Notes: generated by a model from the letters alone, not told the origin. A DNA stretch of 64,000 nucleotides from Malurus cyaneus samueli (GCA_009741485.1 CM019215.1:74095735-74159734); one strand, 5' to 3'; shown: positions 13,433 to 27,600, counted from the stretch's first letter. A program made the numbers and translations.

Positions 13433-15049
13433 ATTTTAAAACTACCTTGAACTTCCAGCTAAATTTATTTCGGATCTATTTATGTCTTGAGCTCTTCTGC
13501 CATCTTAGGCTTGTCCTTTGCCTAAAATAAATTTATTCTGCAATGTATTAACTGAGAACAATAACATTCACTCTCGTCTTTTGTTAAGCAGAACAAGCCA
13601 GGCTCTTCTAATTCTGCGCACACCCCTCCTCCCCTCCCTGTAGTGACTGGAATAGAGTCCCTGCTTCTTTCTCATCCTAATATCCTCTCTGTGCACCTGT
13701 TCCCATTTTAATTCATCTTCTGGTATGTAGGTGATTACAGCACTGCAACTACTGCACAAATCCAAATACAAGGTCAACGAAGAAATGTTCATATCCTGCA
13801 CTAGGCACTCTTACTACTAAAAACATTTTGCGGGGCAACACAATTTCATTATTTTTAAAAAAGTGCATTCTGCCCATACTAATTCTGTTGCTGTTTATAA
13901 TTTCCTGATCTTGCTTTCTACATACGGAAATACAGAAATGCAATCATATGCAACATTGTTGTGCCATAGATTTAATGTTAAGTTATCCTACCGTTAAAAA
14001 GGCTTTTGAGATACTTGTCATAAACATTTCTTTTCCTAGAAATTATCTTTTCTCTTAGCTGGAACATTTTTTTCACTCAGAAGTTGTTAAGTGTTTTAGG
14101 CCCAGGTGTCTTTCAAATATTTGTAGACAGAAATCTTATCCTCTCTTAAATTCCATCTATTGATTTTTTTCTGGTGAGTATTTTCCCCCCCCCAGCATCT
14201 TCCTTCTTTGGATGTGAATGAAAAAGATTTCTTTACAATAAAAGGTTTTCACATAGTTCATAATTTTGTTTTTAAGATCCTGTTAAAGACCACTTAAATA
14301 TTCTTTTAATTGCAGAGATCACAAATACCTAAAAGGTGTGAAACATAAGTATATTGATCACCACATACTTTATAATGCTGGTATTGTAAGTGCTTTATGA
14401 AATACTATTTCAATTTGGTCAAGTGGAGCTGAGGTCCTTCTGAGAAAGCAGCCTTCATTTAAGTAGTAATTAAGAACAAGTATTTCCCAGTGATACAGCA
14501 GGTTTTCCAAATCATAGTTTATGGGTTATTTCTCCCCAAAATCCTCCTTTGTGAAATCATTTAAAGATAACCTGGAAGTGAATTCTTGTAGTTTTTCCAG
14601 GAGATTGCCTTTTGTACGCTGGTAATTTGCCATGCAGGAGATAAACTGGCTATTTTGAGAGAGCATTCTGTGGTTTATGTCCTGCTTTTCACATGAATTG
14701 TTTAAAGAGCAGTAAGGCATCTGCAGATTTAGGAAGTGTAACTTTGAGCCTGTGAGACTGAATGCTGGGCCCTGTGTAGAGTTCATTGGATACATGTTTA
14801 TGAATATAAAGGAGCTTTTAAGAACCAACGCTTAAATTATTTCTATCTCCCTTCTAAGTGTAGTTACAGAGGCCTCCTGTGTCTGGTCTTGGCACGTAAG
14901 CCTCTTACAAAAGGAAGGCATGCACTGATTGCAGCACCATCCTGTTGATTTGTGAGGAGGAATTTTCCAGCCTCAGCACTCTGTCTCCTACACAAAATAT
15001 AATTTTTCAGCAATTGAATAAAACTGTTTTGAAACAGAAAAATATTTCC
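13433..15049. other. Intergenic DNA, no feature recognised
   Basis: AT-rich, with a C-run near 14186-14194. Minus-strand open frames at 13568-13801 and 14526-14828 have no recognisable domain. Confidence 0.6.
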
Positions 15050-15777
15050 TTGTGTACTGGGTACAGGTGCCCAGGGGGGCAGGTGGGCATGGGAGCTGCA
15101 GAGGTGACCTCTGTCAGGAGAGGCTTGGAGTGCCCTGTGCCAAGCACACAGTCAGTCCCAAGCAGAGATTGCCCTGTGACCCTGTAGAGGTCCTGGTGGA
15201 GCAGGTATTTACCTGTAGACACTGGAGACACCATGGTGAAGCAGACCCACATTGCAGATCCACATTGCAGCCCCTGGCAGACATGTCCTGAAGGAACTGT
15301 AGCCTATGGAGAGCCCATGCTGGAGCAGGTTTATACTGGAAGGCTGAAACTATGGAGAGACCCCATACTGGAGCAGAGAAGCGCGGTGAGGAGAAAGGAG
15401 CAACAGACAGGAACTGTTATAGACTGACTGCAGACCCCCATTCGTCATCCCTCTGCACTGCCCTGTGGAGAGAAGGTAGAAGAATTGGGAGTGAAGGGTT
15501 GAAGATGAGCCTGGGAAGAGAAGGGTTGGGTAGAAGGAAGGTGGTTTATGTTTTATCTTCATTTCTGGACACCCAACTTGATTTTAATTGGGAATAGATT
15601 AAAATAATTTTCCCTATGTTGGCTCTTCTTTTGCTTGAGCCAGTAGCTGGTAAGTGATGCCCCTGTCTTTGTCTTGACCCACAAGATTTTTCATTTTCTT
15701 TTCCCCTTCTCTTTTGTTGAGGAGGGTGAGAGGGAAGCTGGGTGGGGATCTGACAGCCAGACAAGGCCAACCCAACA
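15050..15777 (+). mobile_element. Probable endogenous-retrovirus LTR (avian type), solo
   Basis: Repeated phrases of the GGAGCAGGT and TGGAGAGACCCC type, then a segment around GGAATAGATTAAAATAATTTTCCC, and the ending AACCCAACA match the order of a long avian LTR that I recall. No retroviral gene is present. The left end is approximate and no clear target-site duplication is visible. It abuts CR1 sequence on its right. Confidence 0.6.
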
Positions 15778-15778
15778 C

Positions 15779-17168
15779 TCCATCCTTGACCCAGTTCTCT
15801 TCAACATCTTCATTAATGACATGGACACAGGACTCAAAGGAACACTAAATGTTTTTTGGTGACACTAAATTGAGAGGAGCTGTTCACCCCCTCGAGGGCT
15901 GAGAGACTGGCAGAGAGACATCAACAAATAAGAGAGATGGGCAATCATCAGCCATATGAAGCTCAACAAGATCAAGTGCTCGATTCTGCACTTTCAATGG
16001 GGCAACACTGGATGTGCATATAGAAGGGGGAATGAGATGCTGGAAAGCAGCACTGTGGAAAGGGACCTGGGGGTCCTGGTCAATGGCAGGTTGAATCTGA
16101 TCCAGCAGTGCCCTGGCAGCCAGGAGGGCCAAGCGTGTCCTGGGGGCATCAGGCACAGCATCACCAGGGAGGGATTGTCCCGCTCTGCTCTGGGCTGGGG
16201 GCAACTTTGGGTGCCACAGTGTAAAAAAGACATTAAGCTCTTAAGAGGCCTTCTCAAAGGAGAGCCACAAGGATGGTGAAAAATCTGGAGGGGAACCTGT
16301 ATGAAGAGCAACTGAGTTCATTTCGTCTGTTCAGCCTGGAGAAGAGAGTGAGGGGAGACCTCACTGTTGTCTTCAGCACCCTCATGAGGGGAAGCAGAGA
16401 TGGTTTTATTATTCTGAGCAGGGCTTACATAGAGCCAAGGCCTTTTCTGCTTTTCATTCTGCCCTGCTGGGGAGAAAGCTGAGGGTTTTGGGAATTTGGG
16501 AGGTGATTAAGCTGGAACAGGTGACCCAAATTGACCAAAGGGATATTCCAGACCATGTGAAATCATGCGCCGTGTATAAAGGTGGGAGAAGAAGGATGAA
16601 AGGGAGGGATGTTTGAGTGAAGGCTTTTGTCTTTCCAAGTAACCACTGTGTGTGATGATGGCCCAGCTCTCTGGAGATGGCTGCGCATCTGCCGTCTATG
16701 GGAAGGGATTAATTCCATTTTAATTTGCTTGTGTGTGTGACTTTTGCTTTCCCTATTATACTATCTTTATCTCAACCCATGAGTTTTCTGGCTTTTGCCC
16801 TTCTGATTCTGTCCCATGTCCCACTGGTGGGGACTGAGCAAGCGGCTGCCTGGGGTTTGGCTGCTAGACCATGACAGGCAGGTACCAACCTCTTCACTCT
16901 CATGACCAGTAGCAGGGAAATGGCCTCAAGCTGAATCAGGGGAGGTTTAGACTGAGTATCGGGAAAAGATTTTTCACCAGAAATGAATTGAGCACCGGAA
17001 CAGCTCCCCAGAGAAGTGCTCACAGCACCAGCCTGACAGAGTTCAAGAAGTGTTTGGACAATGCTCTCAGGTACAGGGTGTGACTCTTGGGATGTCCTGT
17101 GTAGGGCCAGGAGTTGGCCTCGATGATCCTGATGAGTCCTTTCCTACTCAACATATTCTATGATTCTA
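15779..17168 (+). mobile_element. CR1 LINE: reverse-transcriptase remnant and 3' end, interrupted by an LTR
   Basis: The left part encodes broken reverse-transcriptase sequence (DPVLFNIFINDMD, then ERDLGVLVNGRL, then LFSLEKRVRGDL), with stops and frame changes. After the LTR insertion at 16401-16876 the element continues (CTTCTTCACC-like region, then CACAGCACCAGCCTGACAGA). It ends with the CR1 3' tail GGCCTCGATGATCCTGATGA and ATTCTATGATTCT. Dead copy; 5'-truncated against the neighbouring LTR. Confidence 0.9.
16401..16876 (+). mobile_element. LTR inserted within the CR1 copy
   Basis: Holds the TTTATCTCAACCCATGAGTT-type segment and the ending GACCATGACA of a common avian retroviral LTR. CR1 sequence stops at about 16400 and resumes at 16877 with almost no loss, so the LTR clearly entered later. 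It has no internal retroviral genes. A 5-6 bp target duplication is not convincing. Confidence 0.65.
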
Positions 17169-17427
17169 CAAAACTAGAATGTGCTCTCAAAGTCATTTCA
17201 GGCTTATTTTTCTATCTCAGTCTTCAAAGGCTTATTATTAACTTGAAAACAATTTCTATTTCCATTTGATTAAATTCTATTAGAATTTTTGCCATGAAAC
17301 TGAAACAAGAGAAGCAAACCTCACAGAATTGATTATGTGTCATGATATTGGCTCATTTATAATATAATGATTTGTTCCTTGGCAAAATTAAGGTTCTGCA
17401 TTACTTATACTTCAGTTTCTATAAGGA
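17169..17427. other. Intergenic DNA between CR1 and the presumed MARCHF11 3' end
   Basis: AT-rich, no feature recognised. Confidence 0.5.
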
Positions 17428-18284
17428 TTTATTATTATTCCAGAAGCTGCAAGCATTTTTTTTTTTTCTTTTTTTTTTCTTTTTTTTTAACACAAAAAGG
17501 GATGTCAATGACGTATAACTAGAATGGTACTAAAAATTTGCAGGTTGTGAATTCCAGCAACACTGCTCAGAACGTAACATCACTTCTGTGCACAAGCGCA
17601 GTTCCAGCACTCTGCAGATCTTAGACTCGAGAGGCAGTGCAAGACTCTTCCCCTGTCTGTGTCATACTTGTGTCTGATATCTTGCACAGACATTGGGAGA
17701 GCTAAAAGAAAAGAATTCCCATCTTCCTTTAGGTTTTGTAGGACACCCACTGGACTTCCTGCTTAAAGGCAAAGGACAATATACCCCTTACTCTCACACA
17801 CCTGAACTGACCTACAAACAACAGCAAAATAAAGACAGAAAAGGAAGAATATTTGACTTGTGTCAACATTCTTATTCTTTTTAGAAGAATGTTGTCCAGT
17901 TTAATCCTCATGAAAGTGGAAAAAAATAGCAGTAGTGGGTTAAAGCCAGAGTTTAAGAAAATACATTTAAATACATCTTTTTACTTAAAAATTAGTTTCC
18001 TCATCATTTAAAGACCTAAGAGTTAAGCTATGTTATATACAGCTCAGGTACAAATTGAGAAAAGGTTCAATAAATCAGACTATATAAAAAGCAAGAGACT
18101 TTTTTCCCCGAGAAAAATGTATTTGTGTTTTATCTGATCATATAAAAAACATTAAATTTAAAAAAAGAAAGTGTACATATTTTTTCAAGTGTTAATGGTT
18201 TCACCATTCATCATAACTACATTCCAGAGCCCTGTAATACCAGGGCACATTATCCTTATCTGTGTAGCACAGTGAGCACAATCT
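17428..18284 (-). other. MARCHF11: Presumed MARCHF11 3'UTR and 3' flank
   Basis: This directly follows the stop codon. Two minus-strand polyadenylation-signal candidates are visible: ATTAAA (17905-17900) and AATAAA (17433-17428). An inverted repeat (17864-17894) lies just past the first, and an A-rich/GA-containing tract (seen as T/C on the + strand at about 17458-17490) lies just before the second. Which end is used cannot be decided from sequence; a longer 3'UTR is possible. Confidence 0.35.
17864..17894 (-). repeat. 10-bp inverted repeat in the presumed MARCHF11 3' region
   Basis: Arms 17864-17873 and 17885-17894 are exact reverse complements with an 11-nt loop. On the minus strand it begins six bases past the ATTAAA candidate. 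Confidence 0.7.
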
Positions 18285-18607
18285 TTACACTGAGGTCACT
18301 CTCATCACTACTTCCCCAGAGCAGTTATCCTCTGATGAATCTTCCTGAGGTCTCATGCGGTTGAACAGCTGTAACAACACATAGCCACACTGAAATCTCG
18401 GTGAGGTTAACTGTGTTGGGTGCACTAAACTTCTGTTTCTAAATGCAGTCAGTGGCAGCCACAATGTCCTTCCTGCTGAGGATTCTCCTCGATTGCTCTC
18501 TTCTATGTCCATGGCTTTATCATAATTCAGCACATCCCAGTGTAGATTCACAGCCCTCCAGCGCTTAAACACTCGATAAACAGATGCACCTTCATGTACT
18601 ATCAGTC
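18285..18607 (-). CDS. MARCHF11: MARCHF11 coding exon 4 (cytosolic tail and stop)
   Basis: The acceptor is ttaatttcag before GACTGAT, in phase 1, and the TAA stop is at 18287-18285. It encodes the end of the second membrane segment ([13 protein letters not shown]) and a tail of about 95 residues. Visible signals are a basic stretch right after the membrane (KRWRA), an acidic/serine segment ([11 protein letters not shown]), a tyrosine motif YVLL of YxxPhi type, and the C-terminal RVTSV, a class I PDZ ligand (S/T-x-V). In mammalian MARCH11 such motifs link the ligase to AP-1 and a PDZ protein; that they work the same way here is inference. The tail is specific enough to separate MARCH11 from MARCH4 and MARCH9. 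Confidence 0.97.
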
Positions 18608-21600
18608 CTGAAATTAAGGGGGAAAAAAATAAAGCGTTTATACAAAATGTCAACAAATGCCATTTTGAGAGCAAATAGAGATTTAACACATTGTAATGAC
18701 CCTGGCAATTTCCAGATGCAATTAAATTACTCATAACATTAATAATTCAAAAGAACTCTACATATGCAATGTAACTGGTTATTCATGTTTTGGGAGGCAG
18801 GAACATGCAGAGGAAATAAAGTGGTCCTGAATGAAAGCTCAACATAACCAATACTGTAATAATTTGAGCATGCCTAATTAAATAAATCATTTGGATTTAA
18901 GTAAACCAATGCAAAACTGGCAGATTTGGATATTGACTGTTTATGTTAGTGCTGTCCTTGTTAATGTTAACTACTATTAATTTACTGAGATTTGTACTGG
19001 TTAAAGTAGACCTTTAGGTAGGCTAGACCTTCTGTAATGAACAGAATAATCCTAAAGTTGTAGAATTCAGTACAGATACAGACAAATCTAACTGCTTTCA
19101 GATTCCTTGTTAACTTAGGAGCACAGAAGATTTATGAAAACCTGAAACAGCTGTAAGTATAATGATTTCCTTGTCTTGCTTCAATGAACAAGAAATTAAA
19201 TGTTATTATTAACTACAATGAGTATGGTAAGGGTGAGAGACTTTCTTCTTTCTTTTCAGTATTCAGTAGGAAAAAGTTGCAAATCATCTTTTTGTTGAGG
19301 CCCAGGAAATCTTTTAAAAGGTCCTCCAAGGAAAATACAGATTTTCTGGAGGCCTCAATCAGGCCAATCTGCTTATGAATTTCCATGTAGCAGATATCTA
19401 TGCCTATTGTACATGTTCAAACAACTTAATTAAAGAAATGAATCTCCTGACTTTTTGTATGTATGTATATGTTTATACTCACACTCTTTACATGTGAATA
19501 TTTCAATTATGGATTTACTGGGGAGACATATGCCTTCTTACTAGCTTTTTCCTCAGCCAACCTGGTTGAGGACACTTCCACGTTTCTGAGCCACACCACC
19601 TGTTTTCTCTGGCTCCCTGCTTTGGAAGCAGAGCAATCTGCCTAGCCAAAAACATTTATAAGTTTTTTGTCCAGTGTGCTTCTTGCCTAAAATTTTCCTA
19701 TACATATCCACATCTATAATATGATCTGTGTTGTCCTTTAACCCAAGCAATTTTATGTCACCTGTTTCTACAAAACAAAATTGTGATTTAAGTGACTGAG
19801 GTTTTTTTAGCATGATGAACTGATACCAGAAAGGAGATTCTCACAGAAAGAATAAACAAGCAGAAAGGATGATAAAAATATTTACATGAACAGCAAGCCT
19901 CAGATTCAAGGGCAATGATTTGCAGATAGCAACACCTACTCTAACACATTTTTATAGATCATTACACTGAAAGATGGAGAAACACAAAGATTTCTTTCAG
20001 AAGGGCATGATAATGAATGCAGCATCTTTGTAAGGCTTTCAAGTTGCCTAGAATTCATAGAAATATCCAGTACAGCAAAAGTAACATAAAATTAGCTTAA
20101 TTAAATAATAAATATTCTAAATGTATTTTGTAACAGCAAAGAATTTTAGTAGAAATTTTTCTTGGTTGAAAGATTTCTATCTTCATCTTCTCAAATATAG
20201 ATAAAGCAACCTCTCTTTAAAAATTAGCATAATAATAATAATAATTTAGTCAATACATAAATGTACCTTCAAAATTGGCTCAATTGTGTTAAAAAGAATA
20301 AATGTGTTTGTGTAGAAAATCTACAAACCAAATCAGCCATGACTTTACTGCTGTGACAAAGATCCACCCTTTTGTGTTCTGTTGGATTTCCTATAAAATG
20401 ATAAAGGAGATGAGAATAACCTTCCTTAACATGTTAGTATATTTTGTCCAACTTCTCTCAAGTCTGTGATGAAGCAAAGTTTAAAGAACCTATTTGTTCC
20501 AATGCAAAGATACGGCTGCACTCCACTGGAACCTGAATAACCCTATTTCAGAATAGAGAAGCAAGTATTTGAGAAAGAATCATTGCAGTACATGAAGCGC
20601 ATTTAAAAACTGTCAAAATATCCTCCCAAAATTACAACAGAAAAAGTAGTAGGAAGACTTTTTTCAGGGAGCTCTTTTTTACTGTCTTGGAGATTTTGGG
20701 ATTTATTGAAATTATGTTTTCAAAGTTTTTAAACATTGGCATGGATGAGAAATTTTATTTACAGTGGAAGCTGTCAGTCATATATACTTAAAAAGAACTA
20801 CAAAACAATGAATCAAACATTGAAAGCCTTGGAATAAAGTTGTCAGATTTAGTGGTGCTGAAGGAGAAATTGAGCACTTTCATAATTTCTCTCATAAAAA
20901 GTTATAACTCTCATCTTGATAGAGCTACAGATTGAAAAATACCTACATAGAAGAGGCAAAAAAAAACTGGGGGGATAGAAGCTCTCAGCACCAACAGATC
21001 CAAGACCACAAACAAGAGGAAATCTGGGTAAGGTTTAAATGCTGGAGATTTTCCAGGTCCAGAGCAGTTAAAAATGCTCAAAATATAAGTAGTCACTGAA
21101 GTGGAGCTGTAAGAAATTGGCAAAGAATCTCTTTTCTCTTAAGGGTTCCTTAAGCAATGAATGTAGATATGAGAGAGAAAATAAAGAAGACTCATTTGTT
21201 CCAAACACCATAATTTCAACAGCACAGAGGCCATAGTTGAACACCTGTAGGGGAAAAAATATTTGTTTAACTCAGATGATCCCAAGAAGTACTAGAATTC
21301 ACTGCTGTTAGCTGTTCAGATGTTCTGTGCCATTAAGATCTACAAGGAACAGCATTTTAGGATTATGGACCCATCCAAATGTCCTGTTGTTCTAAGAAGA
21401 TTTTAGGTTGTATCTCTAAGATGTAGGGATTGCAGTGGGATCCAGCCAATAGGATTACGAAGAATCTTAATTTTATTTTATTTTCTTATCTTTTTGTCAA
21501 GTACTATGAGATTCTTTCACTGTATTAAAAGGTTTTCTTACCCTGACTCACCAGATACTTTAATTTTTTTTTTTACCACTGAATGTCTTTACAAGCAGGC

Positions 21601-24600
21601 AACTTTTCTTCATCATTCTGATTTGGTGGTATGAGGTTACAACTTTATCTTATTTATCACACTAATCTCATATATAACCATTTAGGAATGATCTGCCCAG
21701 AAACATCATGAGATTTTATTGAGGAATAAAAGATCATTTTCAGAAATAGACTTTATCTTACAAGAAAATTTCATGTCTTAAAACTGTTCTAGGGCCCACA
21801 GACTAAAAAAAAAAATTGCAATCAATTGCTCACAGCATTAAAGTGAAACATGTCCATGCTAAAGATAGAATATAACTCTGCATAAACTATTTAGATCTAG
21901 TGTGGGAGAAAAAAAACAAAAACCTTAATGAGTAAAGACATATAAAGTGCAGCTGGACATGTTCAGTGTAAGAAACCAGCCTGTGCATTTTTACAACCAA
22001 GGAGTTACAGGAATGTTGCAAAGCATCAAGTTCCTTAGTGGGAAGAAAGAGGCTTTCAGAGGGCAATTCACACATTGCACTTGCTCCCATCTCTTACTCC
22101 CTTGCCACAGTACTACTGGCATCAGTCATGTTTCTAGTGCCATGTTGCAAATGCTTTTCACTGTAGGAAAAGGAGCAGCGCTGCTGCTCTGGGATCGCAA
22201 GTCAGCTGCTATTTGACTGAGTTTATTATTCGTGGGAGGCTTTCTTCATGTTAGAACCATTTATGACCTGTAGTTATAGCTATTTTCCAGTAAAAATATA
22301 TAAAATTCTACGTCTTTTCTGTTACACAAAATAATTGCTAGGTCTAGAAAGTAGAATAGCAAAGGTTTGATATACTGTCCTTCAGTGGCTGGATGAGAGA
22401 TTTGTATTATTCATTCCTTTCATGAATTCGTTCCCTTTGGTAATCCCTATGTGGATGGTCTGATCTTAGCACTGGAATAGCTCTGTGTTTCACAGGCTGT
22501 AGTTCTACTTGATCATGATGTTCTTTGCTTTAGGAAGACTTCTACCAACAGCAAATTTCAAAGAGAACAGCTTTACACTCAGCTTTGATTCAGAAAAGTA
22601 CAAGGTAATGACTTGTAGGGTTAAAACCAACACTGACCAGGGAAAACAATCCTGCTTGTCAGGAAGAATTCTGGAAAAATTCAGTGTAGAAGAAAGAGAA
22701 CAGTGGATACCAATAAAACATGTACACTGGAATGAACAGAATATATTATACTGGTGAACTGTAATCTTTGGGACTTTGTGTTTGTTGAAATGTAAAACAA
22801 AGCAAAGAAATAAAATACAAATTACTTGCTATTTACTTAATAAGAAAGTGACTGATGTGCTATGTGTGATATATAAGTCCATCATTGGGTAAACAAATTG
22901 TTATGTGCACATTTTCAAAGATGTCATAAAAATATGTCAGTACCTTTAGGCAAACTGCTTTTAAAAATTATAGCAGAACATTTCAAAAATTGCTTCACAC
23001 TTTTTCTGTGAAGATATTTACACTTGACAAATGACAAAAAATATTTGTATTGTTTCTGCAAAGGTTTAGGGAGGCATAACTGAAGGCAGATGGAATAAAT
23101 CTTGGTCATGCCACCAGTAGCTCAAGCATTATCTTGAAATATGTGGTGCACAGGAAAACCTGTATGTCTGCATAGATTTTTCATTGAAATAAAGAGAGAT
23201 TACAGTGGGAGTAGAGGTATTCACTCACTGTAAATCCTGTTGAAAACTAAGAGAATGCCACAGATGACTAAACACAAATGAAAGGAGAGGAGATACTAAG
23301 TGAGAATTGTAGCTGGTTGTAAGCATTAGAAGCTCTATGAATCATAAAGAGATTATACATAATATTGTTAAAATCATAAGTTAATGCCTCGGGAAGTCAT
23401 CAGCATAATGGAAAGTGTTTGGGGTTTTAAAAATAATTTGTAAGTAATAATTACATGCATCTATTAGAGAATTTTATTTAGAAGTTTTAAATTAAAACTA
23501 TCAATCTAACCCCCTCCCCCTCCCCACTTTATCATGAAAGAAAAAGATAAAATTAGATAAGGTTGACTATATTAATGAGTATTTTTAAGAGTTACAAGAA
23601 TTCCTGATCTTACAAGCTTACAAGATGCAAATTTCTTGAAATTATATGCAGAATAAGTGGGTCTGAATGAATCTGGATTATTAAAATTCCTCAGTTACCA
23701 AACCTCCTTCCTTTTCGAATTTCCACATACAGTCTAGTAAACTGTCAAGTCATATCTGCAGTGAACTTTGTAACTACAAAACTGTATCCAAATAAGTTTA
23801 ATTGTAGTCAGTTTTACATTAAAATTTCCGTGTATTATTTATGATAATATTTATGACTATAAAATATTCATTTATTAAATGACAGCCAAGTTAGTTTATC
23901 TTTGGGGGAAGGCAGGTGCATGTTTCCTTTGCTCCTGCAGAGTGTAGTTGAGCCAGCAGCTCCATGTGAGGTACATGTTAGTTCAGTAGCTTCCCCTTCA
24001 GTGGTGGCTTGAGCATGGCTGGCTTGGAAGGCAGCTACAGAACTGCCTGTACCAATCTATGGAAGGTCACCTTCCAAATGTTTACTTCTATGGATAAATA
24101 CAGTAATATTGCTGATCACCCACAGAGGTTCTTGACTCATTTTGGGTTTAATCTGGCTTAGGTTTTTAATCTGGTTTAAACAATAAAACAAAAGGGAAAA
24201 ATAAAAATTATTTGAACTAACTGTTTATTTCAACTAGCTGATGTATACCAAGGTAATTTTTTTACTGGGGAAAAAAAAAACACAAACAAGCCAGAATTCC
24301 ATATAAATGAAATGTCTGGAATTCCTGAAGCACAGTTTGTCTTCATTTAGTGCTTTTTTAAACAAAAACAAAGCCCTCAATATTGAGTATTAAGCTGGAA
24401 GAGGTGATATTCAGAAATCAGCATCTAAGAGAACATGTGAACCTTTTTTTTTTCATTTAAAAGCTGAGCACTTGTTCAAGCTATAAGATTCTGTTCATTT
24501 TTCTGTCTGAGATTTGGGTTCACAGAAGAAAGCCTGTGTTACAAAATATTACAGAACAGGCTTCTCAACAAAAATTACAAAATGAATAGAACTGCTGATG

Positions 24601-27600
24601 TAGCTGAAATAAAAATATTTTTACAGTAATGGGATGGTGTTAATAAAAGATGATGTGGCTTTACAGTTGAAGCAAAAGCCTTGACATCTGGAATCACCCT
24701 GTTTCTTTGTTCCTTACTGAGCAGAATTCAGCACTGTCCTTCTAATGCCCATATGTAAGATTCAGATAACATTTAGCTCTCAGAAATGTCAATGCAAACA
24801 TCAGATGACATTTGACATCTAGATTTTCTTGCAATTGAAATTCCATTAATGTGGTTTCATGAAAATTTAATTTTCCAAATTATATAATCATGTAATATTT
24901 AATGTAAATTTTCTCTACAAATAATCATAACTATTCTAACAATCAAATCAAGGTTGTTTTACCAAATACTAAAGGGATTTCTTTGTAAATATTCCCAAAT
25001 CCAATGTACTTTCAGAAATTTCAAAAGTGGTCAATGTGGTGTTGCAGTAAAATGTATTTTCCTTTTATAAGATTTCAGCTAAATGACTTGGGACTTTTTA
25101 ATAGTAAAGCAAGTTGCTATAGTTAGCACAAAGTGAGTGTTTCATAACTGTTTATGATGTGCAAAGAACTCATGTCTGATTTCTCTGTTCTCCTCCATTT
25201 CTAGCACAGTGACCTATATAAATCTGTGCAACTTAATTGTGGGTGTACAGTTTGATGACATCTTCAAGGGCTTCTTCTGAGCTTCATCATGGTACAATTT
25301 AATTCAAACTGGCATCAGAAGATGATACTGTGTAATTTTACTAATTATTTTAATAATGTCTTTCATATTTTCGTCTGTTTAACTTCCTGAAATTTGCTAG
25401 TCATCTGTTTTATAAAGAAATTTAAATTGGTCCTGGTCTCACCACTAAGAGTTTGGGAAGACACTGATGAATCTGAGAGTAAAGCTTCTGTGATTCTTTT
25501 CTCTCTGCATTATCTGTAACAATCTAAACAGCAGCACTTGCCAAAGGTATCAGCTGAGAATGGATCTGCAAAGACCTGGAGTGATCAATTAAGAGTGACC
25601 AATTAGGAAAATATAAATAGTCACAGTCTTAAACCACAGTCTGTGCTGTTTAAAGATTTTGAGCTTACCTATGCATACTAGATCCATAAAACCATACATT
25701 CCATAGCAGATTTGAAAAAGGATGTCCTTTCTTTGCCATACTGCATAGGGGCTGAAGGCTGACCATAGAAGCCAAGTCACACTTGCTACTAAGAACAGAG
25801 ATCCTAGGATTACAGCAACCATCTGCACTTTCTCAACCAGTGTTATAGTAATGCTTTGCCACTAAAAGAGAAACAAAGTTGTATAAGATAAAAATGTCAT
25901 TGTCCATGGCTGCACATTCAACTCCACCTTTTTTCCTGAAATCAGAAATTATTTCAATATTTATACACATCTTCATATATATTTACTAATTTCCTTTATA
26001 CTGACATTTTATATACCTTTTTTCCTATTTCACTTTTAGTTAAAGTGAAGCTAATAGTTGCTTCCCCATCTCCTCTAGTGTCACTATCGATACCATCTAT
26101 ATGTGAACTTCCAAAAAGTTAATAGTTTTATTTCTGTTTTGAATATATAGGCAAAAAAATAATATTAAGTCTTAGTAATGGAACTCAGTCTTTCATTTTT
26201 GAAGGGCAGTGAACAGAATAAAAAAGGAAGAAGAGTTTCTCCAGTATGTGTTTTGTTAATGTGACAAGTTTCCTTTCCATCCCTCCCTCCTGAAATGTGA
26301 AGCTGTTTTCCACTTTAAGGCTTTTCATCAAGGAAGTTCCAGACACACCAAGAGTGTTGTTTTTCTCTGTATAAACCAGTCTTAACAGCACAAAAAGATT
26401 CCTGCAACCTAGTGTGGAAACAACATGAAAACTCAAGAGGATCCCTGAATATAGATAGCATGAACATTTCTTTCCAGTGCACCCCAATTATGTCTATCTT
26501 TCCAGAGAAGGCTGTATCTTCTGTCTGTGAGGTGACTCCCATTTGTGGTGTGACAAGATTTAAATATAAGGGAGTGTGTGTAGTGACTTCTGTCAAGATA
26601 CAAACAGAAATACAATTCTGTTACAAGAGTCACAAAAGCAAAACATAGCATAAGGAAACAACTGTTCTAGAATACCCGTAAAATATATGTTTTTTCTTAG
26701 CCATAATCATCTAGATTACCTCGGTAGACTCCCCACTCCAGGCCCCATCACTCATTCCAGGGCTGGTGTGAAGACTTTGTAGGCATCCATCTTCCCTGTT
26801 TCTAATTTTGGATGTAGCTGCCTCCCTCTATAGTTGCAATAGGGAACCAGTAGAGAAAGCTTCTGCAGTAAGGGCTTTCTTACCTCTTTTCCGAGTGGGC
26901 AATAATTATTCCTTATTCTTATTATTTTACTAAAGCCTTCTCCTTTTCACAGCTGGTACCCAGTATCATATAATCATAGGATAAAGTAATAATTCAGGTT
27001 GCAAGAGGCTATGGAAGCCCTCTAGTTCAACTTCCTGCTCAAAACAGGATCAGTGATGAGATCAGACTCCTTTGCTCAGGGGCTTATTCAGTAACACCTT
27101 GAAAACTTCCAAGTATGAAGGCTGTTCAGCCTCTCTGTGCACCTTGCTCCATTTCTTGACTGTACTCAGGTTGAAAAAAGTTCTTCTTCAAAAACATTTT
27201 TTCTTACATTTAGTCTAATCCTCTTTTGTCCCACTTACACTCTCTTCCTCCTGTTAAGCACCACTGTGAAGAGCCTTGGTGAGCAATGAGGTCCTCTGTG
27301 CCTTTTTTCCTTTCAACTTTTTCCGTTAACTTTTCTACTGTAGCCTAATTTGTACATGTGATGCTGCATTCCTTCTTGCAACCTTCTGAATATAATAGTG
27401 CAAAAAGATAGATGTATAACAATTTGTAAATTGTCTGACTTAAAATACTATCCTTTTATAATGAGCTCGTTAAATGCATACTAGCTTTTTAATGGAACTT
27501 GAAGGTTTGGAATGAGGCTATTCATATTGAATACTACCTTTTTATAGTAGAACAACTATGGATACTAATTTTCTTTTTTAAGGCTTTATATAAGGTCAAA

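Noticed and set aside
15884..16482. Open frames of about 70-107 codons on both strands
   Set aside because: These are fragments of dead CR1 reverse transcriptase and its antisense, not host genes.
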